This document shows positions 1-12,397 of a stretch of 64,000 bases of DNA, one piece after another; positions within the stretch are counted from its first letter, which is position 1, and the number at the start of each line of letters is the position of its first letter. This DNA is from Phaeosaccion multiseriatum. Lineage: Eukaryota > Ochrophyta, other classes. The position numbers were made by a program, and so were the translations under genes. Below the pieces are notes generated by a model. It was not told where the DNA came from. It ran no database searches and was given only the letters and a program-made list of their open reading frames with translations. Where the stretch lies: assembly GCA_965112735.1 (NCBI GenBank), contig OZ218958.1:1736001-1800000 (forward strand). The letters run 5' to 3'.

Positions 1-246
1 GAGAGAGGGAGGGAGAGAGGGAGGGAGGGAGGGAGGGAGGGAGGGAGGGAGGGAGGGAGAGAGGGAGGGAGGGAGAGAGGGAGGGAGGGGAGGGAGAGAG
101 GGAGGGGAGGGAGAGAGGGAGGGGAGGGAGAGATAAGAATTGGGGGGGGGGGAGAATGGTTGTGAACGTCAGTAACGTATCGGTACTCTTTCTCTCGCAC
201 ACACTCGCACACTCGCACACACTCGCACTTCCATAAACGCACACAG
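1..246. repeat. GGGA/GAGA purine array in ABC1K intron
   Basis: Bases 1-135 are an imperfect (GGGA)n/(GAGA)n purine tract, followed by a G run and short CACTCGCACA repeats up to the acceptor at 245-246. It is the 3' part of an intron whose start lies outside the window. No coding potential. Confidence 0.8.
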
Positions 247-1452
247 GTGTACAAGGCCACGCTCCTGACGGGCGAGGAGGTGGCAGTGAAGGTGCAGCGA
301 CCCGACGTACTGCAGGCAGTCAGTAAGGACCTGTACGTGCTAAGGAGAGCTGCCGAGGTTTATCAGGGGCTGGTGGAGCGCCTCGCGCCTCAACAGAGGA
401 CCAATTATGTCAGTTTGCTCAACGAGTGGGCAGTGGGCTTTTACACCGAGCTGGACTTTGTGAACGAGATGAGGAATCAGCAGAGGGTGAAAGAGATGAT
501 GGAGGAAGGCCCGGAGAAGGTGCCGGGGGTGGTGGTGCCGGCGGTGTTTCCGGAGCTCACCACCAGGCGTATCCTTGTGTCGCAGTGGTTGGAGGGGAAG
601 AAGTTGGGCAGTTGTGATCCGGAGGAAATCAAGCGGCTCACACCCATCGCACAGGTGAGAGAAAGAAAGGGAGGGCGTGTGCATCTTTTTTTAAGGTTAC
701 GTAAGTTTGGCGTGAGGCATTGTTCAGATTCCGTGACCAGCGAAGATTTGGAAGAGAGGGAGATGACTAGCTTTGAATGTGTGCCTTACATGTTCCTCAC
801 AGATGGAGGAGTACATGGGTATATCTCTAACCTCTCCTGACTGCGTTTGGGCTACTCCTTCTCACTTCTCACCCCCCCCCCCTTCCCCCAATCTATGCTC
901 TCCCTCTCTCTCTCTCTCTCCCTCTCTGCCTCCCCGCCTTCCAACACGAGTAGGAGGCTTTTCTGGTGCAGCTTCTCCAGGTAAGGGACCGAAGTGAGGA
1001 ATAGTCGGATACTCCTCTGCAATAGCCGATACTGCTCTGTGTAGCCCGATACTGCTCTGCAATAGCCGATACTGCTCGAGAGGGGACTGAATTGAGGAGC
1101 AGCTCGATATTGCTATAGAAGGGGCCGAATTGAGGAGTAGGGGAGTAGCCTGACACTGCTTTTACGATAGCCCGATACCTGCTCTTGTTGCTTTTCCAAC
1201 ACCCCCCCATACGCTCCTTTGTCTTTGTCTCTCGATACCTATAACCCCGATACCCAACCTCGATGCCCAACCTCGACACCCAATCAGGTGGGCTTCATGC
1301 ACTCCGACCCTCACAGCGGCAACATGCTCGCTCTGTCCGACGGCTCAGGCCTCGGCATTATCGACTTCGGACTGGTTGCCACTGTGCAGCAGGAGGTAAG
1401 ATTACATGTGGTTAGGAAAGAAGATCCATGATGGGGAGGAGGTGTGGTGTGT

Positions 1453-1493
<41 letters not shown>

Positions 1494-4400
1494 CGTGCGT
1501 GCATTCCTCTCTTACACCCACCTTCGTCCCCCCCCTCCACGCCCCCGGGGACACACACATACCCACCACTTCCCGCACACACACCCACACACCCATTGAC
1601 TTAAAACCTATAGGACATGGACACGATGGTGTCAGCGATCATCCACCTCGCCAACAAGGACTACCCCTCCCTCGTTGATGACTTCATTGCTCTGGAGATA
1701 CTCCCCACCGATACAGACCGGGCCAAGGTAGGGAGGGGAGGGGAGGGGAGGGGAGGGGAGGGAGGAGAGGGGAGGGAGGAGAGGGGAGGGAGGAGAGGGG
1801 AGGGAGGAGAGGGGAGGGAGGAGAGGGGAGGGAGGAGAGGGGAGGGAGGAGAGGGGAGGGAGGAGAGGGGAGGGGAGGGAGGGGAGGGGAGGGAGGGGAG
1901 GGGAGGGGAGGGGAGGGAGGGGAGGGGAGGGGAGGGAGGGGAGGGGAGGGAGGGGAGGGAGGGGAGGGAGGGGAGGGAGGGGAGGGAGGGGAGGGAGGGG
2001 AGGGAGGGGAGGGAGGGGAGGGAGGGAGGGGAGGGGAGGGAAGGGAGGGGAGGGAAGGGAGGGAGGGGAGGGAGGGGAGGGAGGGAGGGAGGGAGGAAGG
2101 AAGGAAGGAAGCAAGGAAGCAAGGAAGCAAGGAAGCAAGGAAGCAAGGAAGCAAGGAAGCAAAGGGAGCAAGGGAAGGAAGGAAGGTGGACACTGCCTTC
2201 ACCCGAACCCCCTACTCCTACCCCCAACCCACCCCGATAGGTCATCCCCCTGATGGACAAGGCTCTTTCCCCCTACGTCAAGGGCGGAGGAGCCAAGAAG
2301 TACGAAGAGGAGCTACGCAAGACGTACGGCATGGATGGATCGTACAGCGGCGCGGCAGGGGGCTTTAGTGCCATGACCAGCGATGCACTCACGGTACTCA
2401 ATGACATCCCCTTCTCCATCCCACCCTACTTCGCGCTGCTGGGAAGAGCGATTGGTGAGTGAGTGGGTGAGTGGGTGCGTGAGTGGGTGCTTGATTGGCT
2501 GCGTGAGTGGATGCGCGTATGGGTGCGTGGTGGCTGGGCTGGACTCCAAGGGACTTGTCTGCTGTCTAATGCCCATACGCCTCCCCCAAACCCCTTCACT
2601 GACTTACCTTCCCCCTACCGTATGGCAGTGACCCTGGAGGGCATTGCTCTGCAAGGCAACCCGGACTACGGCATCATCTTAGAGGCATACCCCTTCATCT
2701 CACGCAAACTGCTCAAGGAGGAGAGGCCCGAGATACAAAAGGCCCTGCAGGACGTGCTGTACGGAGGAGCGCAGGTGAGAGAGAGAGATGGACGGCAGTG
2801 GACGGATGGCAGTGGGTGGCAGTGGATGACAGGGGTGATGGATAGGGTGAGAGATAAAGATGAATGGTAGTGAAAGATGGCAGCGGATGGAGTGCCTTGC
2901 CATATCTTCACCTCACCTCCCCTCCCCTCCCACCCTCAGGGCACCCTGCGCACGAACAGGCTGTCTGCGCTGCTGAACTCTGCGGTGGGAGTGGTGGCCA
3001 AGCAGAGCGGCTCAGCCTTTGTGGACCTCGACAGCACACCCGAGAGCGGAGCATTGAGGTGAGAGAGTCATGAGGCAAAGAGGCAAAGAGAGAGAAAGAG
3101 AGATGCGCACAGAGATGCAGAGATAAGAGAGAGAGGAGGGAAGGAGGGCAGTACTCTGGGGGAAAGGTGAGGTAGCGAGAACATCATATAGCCCTCCTCC
3201 CTCCCCCCTCTTTCTGCCCTGCCCTGTCCCGTATCACCAACTGCGCTGCCTTGTCCTGTATCACCAACTGCCGTACCCTACACTGTGTCACCAACTGCCC
3301 TGTGCCGTATGACCAACTGCCTAGTCTGGAGCAATCCATCAAGTACCTTCTGTCCCCCTCGGCCTCGAGTCTCAGAAAGGTACGGAAGGAAGGAAGGAAG
3401 GAAGGAAGGAAGGAAGGGAGGGAAGGAAGGAAGGAAGGACGGTGAAGGAAGGTCATAGCTATGTGTTGAGTGGAGCGAAAGGAAGGAGGAGAGGAGGAAG
3501 ATCTGGACAACGATGACGACAGGGGCTCAAATCACACCACAACGAACAGCGTGTTTATGCTCTCCTCCTCCCCCCGCCCGTCCCCTCCCTCAATGTGCCC
3601 CTCTCTGCCTACAGATCCTGACAGAGGAATTCGTGGAGGCTGCAGACGTGCTACTGAGACAGGTGCGTGCGTGCATGCATGCCGAGGGTCCGCTGCCTCC
3701 ACTCTCTCTCTCTCGCTCTTTCTCTCTCTTCTCGCCCTCTCTCTCTCTCGCTCTCTCCCTCTCCCTTTCTCCATTCAAGAGGCAGGTAGCCCTTTCCCCC
3801 CACCGTGCCCGGGCGGCCTCAAGTCCTCCCAACTGATAGTGCACCCCCCCTCCCCTCTCACCCCCTCTCCCCTCTCCCCCTCCTCCTCCTCTTCCTCCTC
3901 CTCCTCCTCTTCCTCCTCCTCCTCCTCCTCCTCCTCCTCCTCCTCCTCCTCCTCCTCCTCCTCCTCCTCCTCCTCCTCCTCCTCCTCCTCCTCCCCCTCC
4001 TCCTCCTCCTCCTCCTCCTCCTCCTCCTCCTCCTCCTCCTCCTCCTCCTCCTCCTCCTCCTTCTCCTCCTCCTTCTCCTCCTCCTTCTCCTCCTCCTCCT
4101 CCTCCTCCTCCTCCTCCTCCTCCTCCTCCTTCTCCTCCTCCTTCTCCTCCTCCTCCTCCTCCTCCTCCTCTCCTGAACAGGCGGCTCGCAAGAACTTCCA
4201 GCCCCTCATGGCTGCTCTGCCCCGCCCTCCCTTCTTCGCCTCCCTTCTGCCCGCCCCGGAGACCGTGCCCATCCCCGTCCTCCTTCCCGTCCAGGTGTGT
4301 GGGAGTGTGTGTGGATGTGTGTGACACTGCAAACGGTGTTTTTGTGTTATTTTTTTGACAATACTTAACGTACGCTTTTTAAAGCGTATGCAAGATCCTG

Positions 4401-5738
4401 TCGGTGTCCTCATCTCCTTCCTTCCTTCCTCCCTCCCTCCCTCCCTCCCTCCCTCCCTCCCTCCCTCCCTCCCTCCCTCCCTCCCTCCCTCCCTCCCTCC
4501 CTCCCTCCCTCCCTCCCTCCCTCCCTCCCTCCCTCCCTCCCTCCCTCCCTCCCTCCCTCCCTCCCTCCCTCCCTCCCTCCCTCCCTCCCTCCCTCCCTCC
4601 CTCCCTCCCTCCCTCCCTCCCTCCCTCCCTCCCTCCCTCCCTTCGTTCGTTCGTTCCTTCCAGGCGGGTGGCAACCCTGTTCCCTCCCTCCAACGGCCCA
4701 TCGATGTCTTCGAGAGAGCGGCGCCACCTCTCACAAGGGAGGAGGAGCTTTATGCGCTGTCTCTGTCGGATGTTGTGAGTCAATCGCTCGGAGATGATGC
4801 TTCCATGCTGCTGTCGGGGGACGCGAGGTTGGACCCACGTTCGGCTGCGAGGGTGTTGTTGGTAAGTAGATGGGTGCAGGGAGAGGGAGATGGACACGGG
4901 GTGGGAGTTGGGAGAGACTGGGGAGAGCAATACACAAACACGAGAGAGAGGGAAAGGAGGGAGGGAGGGAGGGAGGGAGGGAGAAGGAGGAGAGAGCGAG
5001 GGAGGGAGGGAGAGAGGAAGGGATATAGAGAGAGAGGCACACGCTCATAGAGAGAGAGAGAGAGAGGGAGATACACATACAGAGAGAGAGGGTGGGAGAG
5101 ACATGAACACACACTCTCTAACTTGTTCTCTCCCCTCCTCTCCCTCTGCACACCGACAGGAGCTTGCTTCTGGCGTTTCCTCCTCCCCGTCCTCGCCCTT
5201 CCCCGAGGGGCTGGTCAATGCTCTCGTAGGCGGTCTCCAATCCGTGCTGGGGGTGGACAATAAGAGTGGTCGGGGTAGTAGCAATAGTAGAGGAGCAGCC
5301 GGAGCAGGAGGAGGAGGAGGGGAGGGTGTCAGTGGCGAGGGGCATATGATGGACGACATGACCGCAGCGGATACGAATGTACGAGATTTGCAGGATGCTT
5401 TGGCCGCTCTGCAGGAGGATGAATCGAAGATACTCAACGAGACGATGGAGAAGGTGAGGGAGTTGGTGATACGGAGGGAGGGAGGGAGGGAGGGAGGCAT
5501 TGAGTCGGAGGGGGAGGGAGCGAGTGAGGGAGGGAGCGAGTGAGGGAGGGAGCGGGGAACAGAGGCGGCGAGGTTCATTGCCTTAATATGTCGTACCCCT
5601 CCTCGAATATCGATCTACTTGGAGTAATTTTTGCGTCTTTTGTCTTTTCCCTCCTCGATATGCTGCCTTATTTCTCAGGTGTGGAGCACACTTTGGGAGA
5701 GGCAGGTGGGCAGGCTGGCGCCGCTCTTGTCGCGATAG
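247..5738 (+). CDS. ABC1/ADCK (UbiB-type) atypical kinase, plastoglobule ABC1K1/K3-like; 5' partial
   Basis: Exons 247-654, 954-980, 1288-1395, 1614-1727, 2241-2454, 2629-2774, 2940-3058, 3325-3379, 3615-3662, 4181-4294, 4664-4861, 5160-5453, 5679-5738 (TAG) join in phase into 634 residues; all junctions are GT-AG. The first exon opens with an acceptor, so the N-terminus (KxGQ and Ala-rich loop) lies left of the window. Visible motifs are GEEVAVKVQRP (ATP-binding Lys), the catalytic HSDPHSGN and the metal-binding IDFGLV. Downstream, GGGAK, IPPYFALLGRAI and LEGIALQGNP are blocks I recall from the plant plastoglobule kinases ABC1K1 (PGR6) and ABC1K3, which regulate prenyl-lipid and plastoquinone metabolism. 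Plastid location is inferred from family; the transit peptide is not visible. Introns carry long GGGA, CTC and CCCT arrays. Exon 954-980 is only 27 nt but fills the domain without a gap. The C-terminal 100 residues contain a Ser/Gly linker and end in a helical segment. Confidence 0.93.
1728..2175. repeat. GGGGA/GGGA/GGAA purine array (intron)
   Basis: About 440 bases of almost pure purine on the + strand, moving from GGGGA units to GGGA, GGAA and GCAAGGAA units. It lies wholly in the ABC1K intron 1728-2240. Both strands read open in several frames only because of the repeat. Confidence 0.9.
3231..3324 (+). repeat. Four copies of the GTATCACCAACTGC word ending in a 3' splice site
   Basis: Copies at 3231, 3258, 3285 (GTGTCACC variant) and 3307 (GTATGACC variant) are spaced 22-27 bases apart. 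The last runs into CTAG, the acceptor of the exon starting at 3325. This is one of about 40 occurrences of the word in the window. Confidence 0.8.
3886..4172. repeat. (CTC/TCC)n trinucleotide array (intron)
   Basis: Nearly perfect CTC repeat, with a few CCC and TTC interruptions, inside the ABC1K intron 3663-4180. It ends just before the acceptor CCTGAACAG and so also acts as a very long polypyrimidine tract. Confidence 0.9.
4411..4650. repeat. (CCCT)n tetranucleotide array (intron)
   Basis: About 55 uninterrupted CCCT units followed by CGTT units, directly upstream of the acceptor at 4661-4663 in the ABC1K gene. Similar CCCT arrays precede acceptors at 10115-10160, 17260-17320, 18120-18390 and 19920-20350. 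Confidence 0.9.
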
Positions 5739-6426
5739 AGCTCAATATAATACTTCATAGTAGCATTTCGTAGAGCTCTAAATAGCTTTTTTGTTCGTAG
5801 AGCTCTGTATAGGATATCGCAAAGCTCGCTCTCCACGACTGGAGCAGGGCATATGCGGTGCATGTGCATGTAAATACATAGATGAAAGAGAAACAACAGG
5901 CCGCCTGACCGACTGACCGACTGACGGGCTGACGGACTGACCGACTAATGACCGACTGACGGACGGACGGACGGACGGACTGACCGACAGACTGCCTGAC
6001 CGACTGACCGACTGACTGACTGAGTGACCGACTGACCGTGATGGGTTGGGTTGGAGGATGGGGGGTGGCACAGCGAAGTTGCTCGCTCCAAGGACAATGC
6101 GATAGGGGATAGGGGCATCTCGCTGCTGTGGCCACGGAGTCCCGGGGGGGCGAGTAATGAAGGGAAAGGAACGGTAGGGAGCCAGGACACTCATTGATTA
6201 AGTTTCTAGAATACATACAAAAAAAATATATATACAAGAGTAATCAATATACCCCCCTTGACGCCCCGAACAACGGTCTTGACGAGGTTGAAAGCCCGTC
6301 GCCGCTTACCTGTCGGGTAAGTCAGTGATTACTCTTCTGAGAGCCATTGCCACTCGGTACGTAAGGGGATTGAATGTGATGTGAAAAGCTGAACAGTCAG
6401 AGGATTCCCTTAAGTGTAACGTTCTC
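5739..6426. other. Convergent 3' intergenic region with GACT/CGAC tandem array
   Basis: This 688-base gap separates the ends of two convergent genes. Bases about 5899-6045 are an imperfect 4-bp array (GACT, GACC, GACG) that reads as Ser/Arg/Gln junk on the minus strand. At 5737-5815 a TAGAGCTC-type word recurs (GATAGAGCTC, GTAGAGCTC twice). The rest shows no gene or RNA that I can support. Confidence 0.6.
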
Positions 6427-7100
6427 TTAACTCGTCTTTGTTCTTGCTCCACTTGTTGAGTCCGACGAAGACGCCCCTAGCGCTGGCATCTCCTGCACAG
6501 TGAGGGGAAGCAGATGCCCACCTCCGTCCCCCCCGCGTCCAGAGAGGAGGCTCCCCTCCCTCTTGGTCTCTCCCTCTGCCCCTGCCTCTATTGAGCTCAA
6601 CCGTCGCGGCGATACTCCCGACAGAGGTAGAGATGGAGACGACGGTGAAGGTGAACAAGACGACACTCTTTGTTGACTTGTCATCGCCTCTCCTTCTGCG
6701 TGCTGCTGTACCACCAACTGCTGTGCGAGACTTCTGCCTACCTCCTCGTCATCCTCCTGCTGCTTCTGTACCAGCATCTGCTCCTGCTGTTGCCCAATGA
6801 CGATAGGTCTACGTACCTTCCTGGGTTGCAAACTGGCAAGGCTGCCTGCCCCCCCTGGGAGGTGCCCCAGCCCCCCCCCTCCTCCTCCTCCTCCTCCTCC
6901 TCCTCCTCCTCCTCCTCCTCCTCCTCCTTGTCCCCGCTGGCCCTTTTTTTCGTTCTTGTACTTGAGTCTGGGGTGTGGGGTGAGGGAGTGGTTGGAGAGG
7001 GAGGGGAAGCGAGCGGTCTGCCTCTGTTAGTGGACTAGGCCCACCTCAACCTTCGAAGAATCTGCCGTCAATCAACGTATAGTGATGCTGGTGATGCATG

Positions 7101-7144
<44 letters not shown>

Positions 7145-8606
7145 GAGTCCCTCCCCCCTTCCGTCCCTCTCTCACCTCTTGGCCTCTTTCATAACCTTGA
7201 GCTCTGTTCGCATCACATCGATTCTGTTGTGCCTGCCGCCATTGAGCTGATGGAAGGCGTATGTGACCCGCACCAGCCCCACTGTGACGAGCAAATAGCA
7301 CAGGAGGAGGAGGCTCCACAGACAGGCTGCCATTGAGGCAAGATCTCGCACCTTCAGTGACATAGGAAGGAAGAAAGGAAGGAAGGAAGGAAGGAAGGAA
7401 GGAAGGAAAGCACGTATGTGGCGATGGACGAGAGAGAGGGAGGGAGATGTGTGGTGGGGTCAATTCCGTTCTGAAGTGGAGAGAGGGTTGCCGAATATAT
7501 TTCTACACATCCTTTGTTTGGGTCCACTCACTGAATACTTGCCTGTTTTCCCTCCCTCTCTCCCTCCCTCCCTCCCTCGAATAACCACACATCCTGTCGG
7601 AGAAGAGACACACCGAAGTGTGCTGAGTGTTGACCTACCTTGAGGAGGAAGAGCATTAGCTCAGTGGTGTCGGCTTGAAGAGGGCATCGCCCACTCTCCA
7701 CGCAGCTTAACTCCGCACTGAGGTCCACGTAGCTGAGGGACAGTATCGGGGCAGTATCGGGACAGTATGCGGACAGTATCGGGGCAGTATCAGTGCAGTA
7801 TCGGAGGGTGTAGTCGGGGGCACGGGGCGGGCGAGGGGGGGGGTGCTGCGGCTATGAAAAGGCGTTTCCGAATCGCGTTGCATCTCGTCATTTCCCACCA
7901 CCAGCAGGGTTAAGGAGTACAGGGCGCCCCCCCCCCCCCCCCCCCGTCCCCCTCACAGGTCCGTGGGGGGTGGTGTACGATTCTTTTCCATCCCATCACA
8001 TGTACATGGTGTGTGTGGATCTCTTCGCTTTCCTTTCGCACCTGAGAGTGTCCGCAATGAGCGCGCCACCGAGACCCACAGCAGGGACAAGCCTCAGCAC
8101 GGGGTGGTACTCCAGGAATAGACCTACAAAGAAGAAGACGAAGTTGCACACAGGCCGGCCGAAGCCAAAGTCGAAGGAGCCCTTGGCGGTACCGTATGTT
8201 GTGATGGGGGTGGCGACGGGGCGGATGCCTCTGACGCTCAGGTACCACAGCGGGAGACTCAGGGCCAGGCACAGGCCGAGACTAATGCGCGCAGACGTAA
8301 TGATGCTGTGCAGACGGGTTGGTTTGGTTGGTGGTAAGAGGCGTGTATAAGGCAGTAAGCAGAGTTAGAATATTTCGTCTCACATCTCATTCCTATATTT
8401 TCGGGTATGCCCACTTCCCTGTGGGTGGGCAGTGAAACCCCACCCTCTTCTAACCACCTTCCTTACCTTCGGATGAAGGTGACCTCCCACATGTCCTTCC
8501 GATGCCAGGCGAAGCATCCCGTGTAGTTCGTGGCAAACAAGGCCACACCGATGACCCAGCTTGTCAACAGCACACCGTTTGTGCTGGTAGGGTTAACTAG
8601 GCTCAT
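6427..8606 (-). CDS. Multipass membrane protein of unknown function (about 355 aa)
   Basis: Five exons on the minus strand, 8606-8467, 8305-8042, 7732-7639, 7351-7176 and 6820-6427 (TAA), join in phase with GT-AG ends. I chose the ATG at 8606-8604; it lies 224 bases from the divergent SelB start. The protein has about five hydrophobic stretches (residues about 13-29, 54-69, 99-111, 117-131, 169-190), a conserved-looking juxtamembrane block GSFDFGFGRP between the second and third, and a 130-residue Gln/Ser/Glu-rich hydrophilic tail. No catalytic motif is visible and I do not recognise the family. Introns contain CAGTATCGG repeats (7741-7806). The last exon carries the dispersed word as QLVVQ (6708-6720). 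Confidence 0.75.
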
Positions 8607-8830
8607 CTTTCCCTAGGATATCAGCAGATCACAGCTTTGGGGGGGCAACGCTTCATACTTTCACTACATATCCCCTTCGAGTAGCCACTCGGTTCAGGCC
8701 TCGACGTTTCAGCCAGGTGCGTGCAGTCGAATCCGCTCACCTCATCTGTGACTCAGATCCGACGGCGGCCGCGGCGCTGTCGGATCTGTCGGACGAGCAC
8801 TTCTGTACACAAACAGCATAGAGAGGGTGT
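8607..8830. promoter_or_regulatory. Bidirectional promoter region, membrane protein / SelB
   Basis: This 224-base interval separates two head-to-head start codons and must hold both 5' UTRs and promoters. It has no long repeats, unlike the introns around it. No clear TATA box is seen. A TAG in frame at 8819-8821 supports the SelB start at 8831. Confidence 0.5.
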
Positions 8831-11800
8831 ATGTCTTCTCGTGCAGAAGATGAGGGAGGGGGCAGAGGTCCCTCCTTCTCTACTGCTACAGATGAGGGAT
8901 CCATTGACCCCGCCAAAGTGCTGAACATCAACGTGGGCGTGCTTGGCCATGTGGACTCGGGCAAGACCTCCCTCGTCAAGGCGCTCTCTACGGTGCTCTC
9001 CACTGCGGCCCTGGACAAGAACCCTCAGGTCCGGTGCGGGGGGTAGGTGTACTGAACGGGGACTGGACTGGTTTTCTTGCGGTGCCATTATTCTCTATAC
9101 CTCCTACCTTGCCTCTTTCCCTCCCTCTCCTGCCTTCTCTTGCCCCTTCAACAGCTTTTTAATCCCGTTTCCCTTTGTATGCTCTGTTTGGTATCGTGCC
9201 GACCTTGTCCCGATATTTGTTGAGCTTTGCACAGAAAAAGCGCTCGCCAGCTCACTCATTCTCTGTTGTCCTCACCTCTCTCTCCGGGGGCTAAAGTCCA
9301 GGGAGCGCGGGATCACTCTCGACCTCGGCTTCTCTGCTTTTCTCGTCCCTTGCCCTCCTCACCTCAAGACCTCTGCCCACTCACAGTGGCGGCAAGAGGG
9401 AGCCAAAGCTGCACTAAAGGGCCCTCCCGCAGTCTTCCGACGGGGTGGCACCAAGCCCAGCAAGAGCCACAGTAGCAGCAGCAACAGCAGCAGCAGTAGT
9501 GGTAGCAATAGCACCAACAAGAGCAGCAACAGTACCCCAAGTAGTGGTGGTGGTGGTGGGGGCGGCTCTCCTCGTCCGATGCCTGCCGTGAAGCACATTC
9601 AGTTCACGTTAGTGGACTGCCCCGGCCATGCTTCGCTCATTCGAACCATCATTGGGGGTGCTCAGATCATCGATGTGATGCTGTTGGTGGTGGATGCGTC
9701 CAAAGGCATCCAAAGACAGACGGCGGAGTGTGTGGTGATAGGAGAGGCAACGATGCGGCGGAGTCAGGACTTGATCATAGTGCTGAACAAGATTGATCTT
9801 TTGCTGCCGGAGTCGGAGCGGGAGGAAAGGATTGAGCAGGTAGGCACGGGGAGAGAGGGGTGAAAGCAAGAGATCTGAGCGTGTCACACCAGCCCCCCCG
9901 CCCATCCCTCCTTCTCGCCCAGGGAAAGCCTCTTTCTGCTACTGCTAAGTTCCCCTCGACTCTTACCCACGAGTCGAATCGACATGTCGAATCGTGATGA
10001 GGATGCCATAGGATGCCATATTATTGTCTCTTTGCGACAAGAGGTTCCTCGTCAGACTCGTCAGAGGCACCCATACGATTCTATCTGACGGCACTGCTGC
10101 TACTGCTGGCTGGGTTGGCTCTTCCTCCCTCCCTCCCTCCTTCCCTCCCTCCCTCCCTCCCCTCACCTCCCTGTATCACCAACAGGTTAAGGCCAAGATA
10201 CGCAGGCAGCTGCGGGGCTCCCTCTTCAGAGACGCCGAATTTGTGTGTGTGTCTGCCGCGCCCCCCCTGTCTCCTCCTCCGCCTGGTGAGGAGCCTCGGG
10301 TGGAGGGAGGGAGGGAGGGAGGTGATGACAGCAGCAGCGCCTCTGCAGACAGAGGAGGGGCCTTTGGGATAAGTGGGCTGATCGAGAGGCTTACGGCGCG
10401 CATTAGACTGCCATCCTTGGAGGAGGCAGGCACGCCGCTCTTCTTCTCCGCGGACCACTGCTTCAGTATCAAGGGGCAGGGCACCGTCATTACGGGCACC
10501 GTCTTGTCGGGCAGCGTCTCGGTGAACCAACTGCTGGAGTTTCCGGCGTTGGGGTTGACCAGGCAAGTGGCCTGTGTCAAGTGGCCTGTGTCAAGTGTCA
10601 CCACAATAATTACCCGAGTGAAGTCTGAAGCATCCTGATCTCTATCTCTTTCCTCTCTCTCTGCTCTTGCTCCTTCTCTCCCATGTACTCTCTCTTCTCT
10701 GTCTCCCTCTTAGCTCTTCTCCCCTCTCCGTCTCTCTCTATACACACTCACTCACCCCCATCCTTCTCTCTATGTCTCCCTCCCTCCCTCCCTCCCTCCC
10801 TCCCTCTCCCCCCCCCGCCTCTCTCTCCCTCGCCCGTCGCCCCTGAGCAGGAAGGTCAAGAGTATGCAAATGTTCCACAGGCCTGTACTCAGCGCCCGAA
10901 TCGGGGATAGAGTAGGGCTATGCATGGCCAATTTGGATTCCAAGTTGGTGGAGCGCGGCGTGGCGGTGACGCCGGGTTCTCTGCCGCCTATCAAGACAGC
11001 CGTCGCCCTCGTGCAGAAGGTAGGGGGGGAAGTATTGTTATTTCAGTATCACCCAACTGTTGCAGCACAGCATCACCAACTGCTTGTTGTATCACCAACT
11101 ACTACTGCTGCTGTATCATCAACTGCTGCAGGTCCGTTTCTTTAAAGGCGTGTGCAAAACAGGCTCCAAAGTGCACGTAACTATTGGACACGCGACCGTC
11201 ATGGCCACGGTTACCTTCTTTGGTGCCAGAGAGATGCCACAGATGGCGAAGGCGCAGGCTCAGCAGTTGATACTACAGCGGCAGGCCAAGGAAGGGGAGG
11301 GGGAGGAGGAGGGAGGGGGAGGAGGGATGGATGATGTTGATGTTGATGTGGACTGGAGAGCGGACTATGTGACACAGGAGGAGCTCGTGGGGGGCGGGGG
11401 AGGGGGGGGAGTTGGTGGTACAGCGGCCGAGGTGGAAGCTGAACCTAAAGTGGGCGGCGAGACTCTTGGCGAAGCGGAGGGAGGAGGAGACGGAGGAGGA
11501 GGAGGAGGAGGAGGAGGAGGAGGAGGAGGAGGAGGAGGAGGAGGGGCAGGGAGCTTCTCCAAACAATTTGCGCTTCTGAACTTCCAGACGGATGTCTTCT
11601 GCCCCCCCGGGAGCTTGGTGATCGGCAGTAGACTTGACGCTGACAGCAGCGGAGTTAACGCCGCTAAGAAGCTGAAGAAAAGGATGACAGCATCACGCAG
11701 AGGAGGAGGAGGAGGAGGAGGGGGGGGGGGAGCAGGAGGAGCAGGAGGGGGAGGAGGAGGAAGTGAAGCAGCGGGCTGTAGAATCGTCTTCTTCGGGCGG

Positions 11801-12364
11801 CTGGTGAAATCTGCCGTGCCTCCTCTCCCCTCCTCCTCCTCCTCCTCCTCCTCCTCCACCACCACCACCACCACCACCTCCTCCTCCTCCTCCTCCACCT
11901 CCTCCTCCTCCTCCTCCTCCGTTTCCTCGACGGCGGCGAGCGGTAGCAAGACTGGGCAACGGCAAGGGCAAGGACAAGACAGCTCGAAGCAAGCAGGAGC
12001 CGCAACGGGGGGGCTGCGATTGTACACAGAGAAGGTAGGAGAGTTGTAGTCCGTCGTATTCGTCGCCACCCTGTGATGATGTCGCCACTCTCACACTCTC
12101 TCTCTCTCTCTCTCTCTCTCTTCTTCTCTCACGCCCTTCCTCCCTCCCTCCGGCCTGCCTTCTCACCCTCCTCCCTCACACTTGTGCCCCCAAAGCCCCG
12201 CTCTGCTTTGCTGTGCTTGTGCTTCGCTTACGTTGCGTCTCCTCGACGTTCCTCCCTACCTCCTAACCCCCCCCCCCTCCCCTCCACACACACACACAGG
12301 TGAAGGAAGGGACGGTCTTTCGCGTGGCGACACAGTCCGCTATGCTCCGGCGCACCTCCTCCTC

Positions 12365-12397
<33 letters not shown>

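Noticed and set aside
3470-4734. Large frames on both strands coding poly-Ser, poly-Glu, and (SLPP)n / (GGRE)n
   Set aside because: These are (CTC)n and (CCCT)n arrays inside ABC1K introns; flanking exons splice in phase without them.
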